A stretch of 10,106 nucleotides of DNA, from contig CAZART010000156.1 in NCBI GenBank assembly GCA_964487555.1, forward strand, positions 1 to 10,106, written 5' to 3'. The stretch's first letter is position 1. Each line of letters begins with the position of its first letter. Source of the DNA: CAZART01 sp964487555 (GTDB lineage Bacteria; Bacteroidota; Rhodothermia; Rhodothermales; VXPQ01). The translations under genes were made by a program, and so were the position numbers. Positions 8,894 to 10,106 of this stretch are shown here, one piece after another. The notes below the pieces were generated by a model. It had not been told where the DNA came from. It made no database searches and saw only the letters and a program-made list of their open reading frames with translations.

Positions 8894-10106
8894 TGGCACG
8901 TCTTCGGTCCTGGATCGACCATCTGTACTCCCGCGAAGGTTTTCGCGGCCCGGTCGTAACGCTTCTCTCCGGGACGGCGGTCACACTTGTCGTATCCTAC
9001 CTGACGGTACCGATCCTTACGCGCCTGTTCACACCTGAACAGTTCGGCGTGTCCGATTATTTCGTGATGATCATTAGCATTCTCATCACGTTTGCTTCGC
9101 TGCGATACGAGGATGCGATATTGCTACCGGAGAGCGACCGCGAAGCCGGATCAATCCTCTGGCTCGCATCGCTGCTAACGGGGGTCACCGTGCTGCTGAC
9201 GCTAGCGGCTGCATTCTGGCGTCACGAGATCGCGCATGCGCTGCGCGTCGACGCGGTCGCCCCCTATCTGTGGCTCGTACCGCCCACGCTTCTGCTGATG
9301 CGTTTCGGGAAGCTGACCGAGGTATGGCTCTCGCGGCGCAAAGCGTTCCGTACGATTACCGCAGGCGAAGTGACGAACAAGGTCGTGATGGTGTCGTCAC
9401 GCGTGGCGGCCGGCGCCGCGACGAATCTCGGAGCAGGCGGACTGATCGGCGGCTTCTTTGCGGCGCACGTGGCCTCGAGTGCATACTACGCCGTCATGTT
9501 GGCGCGCCGAGCGGCAGACGGTTTGCGGGAGGCTTTCGACGTTCGGGCGATCCGCCGTGCGGCCGCGCGCTATCGCCGTTTTCCGGCGTATTCGACGCCG
9601 GCAGCCGCACTGAATGCCGTCGTTGCCCGGCTGCCGATCCTCCTGCTTCCGATCTACTTCTCGCTCGAGACCGTGGGCTACTTCGGACGGGCTTTCGTCG
9701 CCCTCGCCGTACCGCTGAGCCTTATCGGCACCGCCGTCTCGCAGGTCTTCTTCGTCCACGCCGCCGAGGCGCATCGCGCCGACCGACTGGGCGAATTCAC
9801 CCGTACGGTGCACGCGCGACTGGTGATGATCGGCATGTATCCCACCGTAGTCCTTATCGCTGTGGGACCCGAGCTTTTGGAGTTCGTCTTCGGCTTCGAG
9901 TGGCGAACGGCCGGTGTCTACGAGCAATATTTGGCGGCCTCATTTTTTGCCGGCGGGGTGGCTTCTCCCCTCACCCGCCTATTTGACGTGCTGGAGCGTC
10001 AACGAACCGAACTACTCATCAGCATCTCGACCTTTCTGGCCCTCACGACGGCCCTCGTAATCGGTGGGCGCACCGGTGATCCCCTCCTCACCATGGCGCT
10101 AATTGG
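8893..10106 (+). CDS. Wzx-type oligosaccharide flippase (MOP superfamily), 3' end beyond window
   Basis: An open frame runs uninterrupted from ATG 8893 to the window edge, giving 404 codons with no stop. The protein is highly hydrophobic and has marks of polysaccharide-unit flippases. Near the N-terminus are SYLTVPILTRLFTPEQFGVS (start of the first helices) and LRYEDAILLPESDREA, followed by alternating helices. Later comes ETVGYFGRAFVALAVPLSLI and VSQVFFVHAAEAHRAD, matching the repeat-half boundary of the family. Such proteins move undecaprenyl-linked glycan units across the inner membrane. Initiation overlaps the preceding stop (TGATG; GTG 8890 is an in-frame alternative), which indicates translational coupling to the GT-C-like gene. 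The C-terminus is missing because the window ends. The substrate glycan is unknown. Confidence 0.88.
   Translation, partial: MARLRSWIDHLYSREGFRGPVVTLLSGTAVTLVVSYLTVPILTRLFTPEQFGVSDYFVMIISILITFASLRYEDAILLPESDREAGSILWLASLLTGVTVLLTLAAAFWRHEIAHALRVDAVAPYLWLVPPTLLLMRFGKLTEVWLSRRKAFRTITAGEVTNKVVMVSSRVAAGAATNLGAGGLIGGFFAAHVASSAYYAVMLARRAADGLREAFDVRAIRRAAARYRRFPAYSTPAAALNAVVARLPILLLPIYFSLETVGYFGRAFVALAVPLSLIGTAVSQVFFVHAAEAHRADRLGEFTRTVHARLVMIGMYPTVVLIAVGPELLEFVFGFEWRTAGVYEQYLAASFFAGGVASPLTRLFDVLERQRTELLISISTFLALTTALVIGGRTGDPLLTMALI

Noticed and set aside
9270..9986. 238-codon + strand frame inside the flippase gene
   Set aside because: It is Arg/Gly-rich, out of frame with the clear flippase reading that spans the whole region, and has no domain signature.

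Overview
The window is a GC-rich bacterial chromosome segment that is almost fully coding. Eight genes lie on the + strand and none is credible on the - strand; the long reverse-strand reading frames are codon-bias shadows of the real genes. The likely source is the Bacteroidota/Rhodothermota side of the tree, possibly a Rhodothermia-like, mildly acid-proteome organism. This rests on the Asp/Glu-rich proteins, the near-absence of Shine-Dalgarno sequences before the genes, and the overall flavour of the proteins. It is an inference and not a firm identification.

Region 1 (1-215) is non-coding. It carries a heptad-repeat inverted repeat (arms about 37-54 and 120-154) with a small perfect palindrome near its centre. 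Region 2 (216-2728) holds cell-wall genes: mreC (rod-shape scaffold) followed by a PBP4-type D-Ala-D-Ala carboxypeptidase/endopeptidase (dacB). No mreD follows mreC, which is unusual.

Region 3 (2854-6058) encodes the HslUV (ClpYQ) protease. The peptidase gene hslV and the ATPase gene hslU are separated by a gene for a NYN/PIN-like nuclease-fold protein. In that protein the usual GDxD catalytic segment reads GSRS, so it may be a non-catalytic member. HslV carries an 11-residue segment before its catalytic threonine. HslU carries an acidic insertion in its I domain.

Region 4 (6064-10106) looks like the start of an envelope polysaccharide module. It contains a FemAB/CelD-like GNAT-fold acyltransferase 5 bp behind hslU, a large polytopic GT-C-like membrane protein with a soluble C-terminal domain, and a Wzx-type oligosaccharide flippase. 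The flippase start overlaps the previous stop codon and the gene runs off the window end.

Taken together the genes serve envelope shape, peptidoglycan remodelling, surface glycan export and regulated proteolysis. The least ordinary features are the degenerate NYN protein sitting inside the hslVU pair and the heptad inverted-repeat element upstream of mreC.
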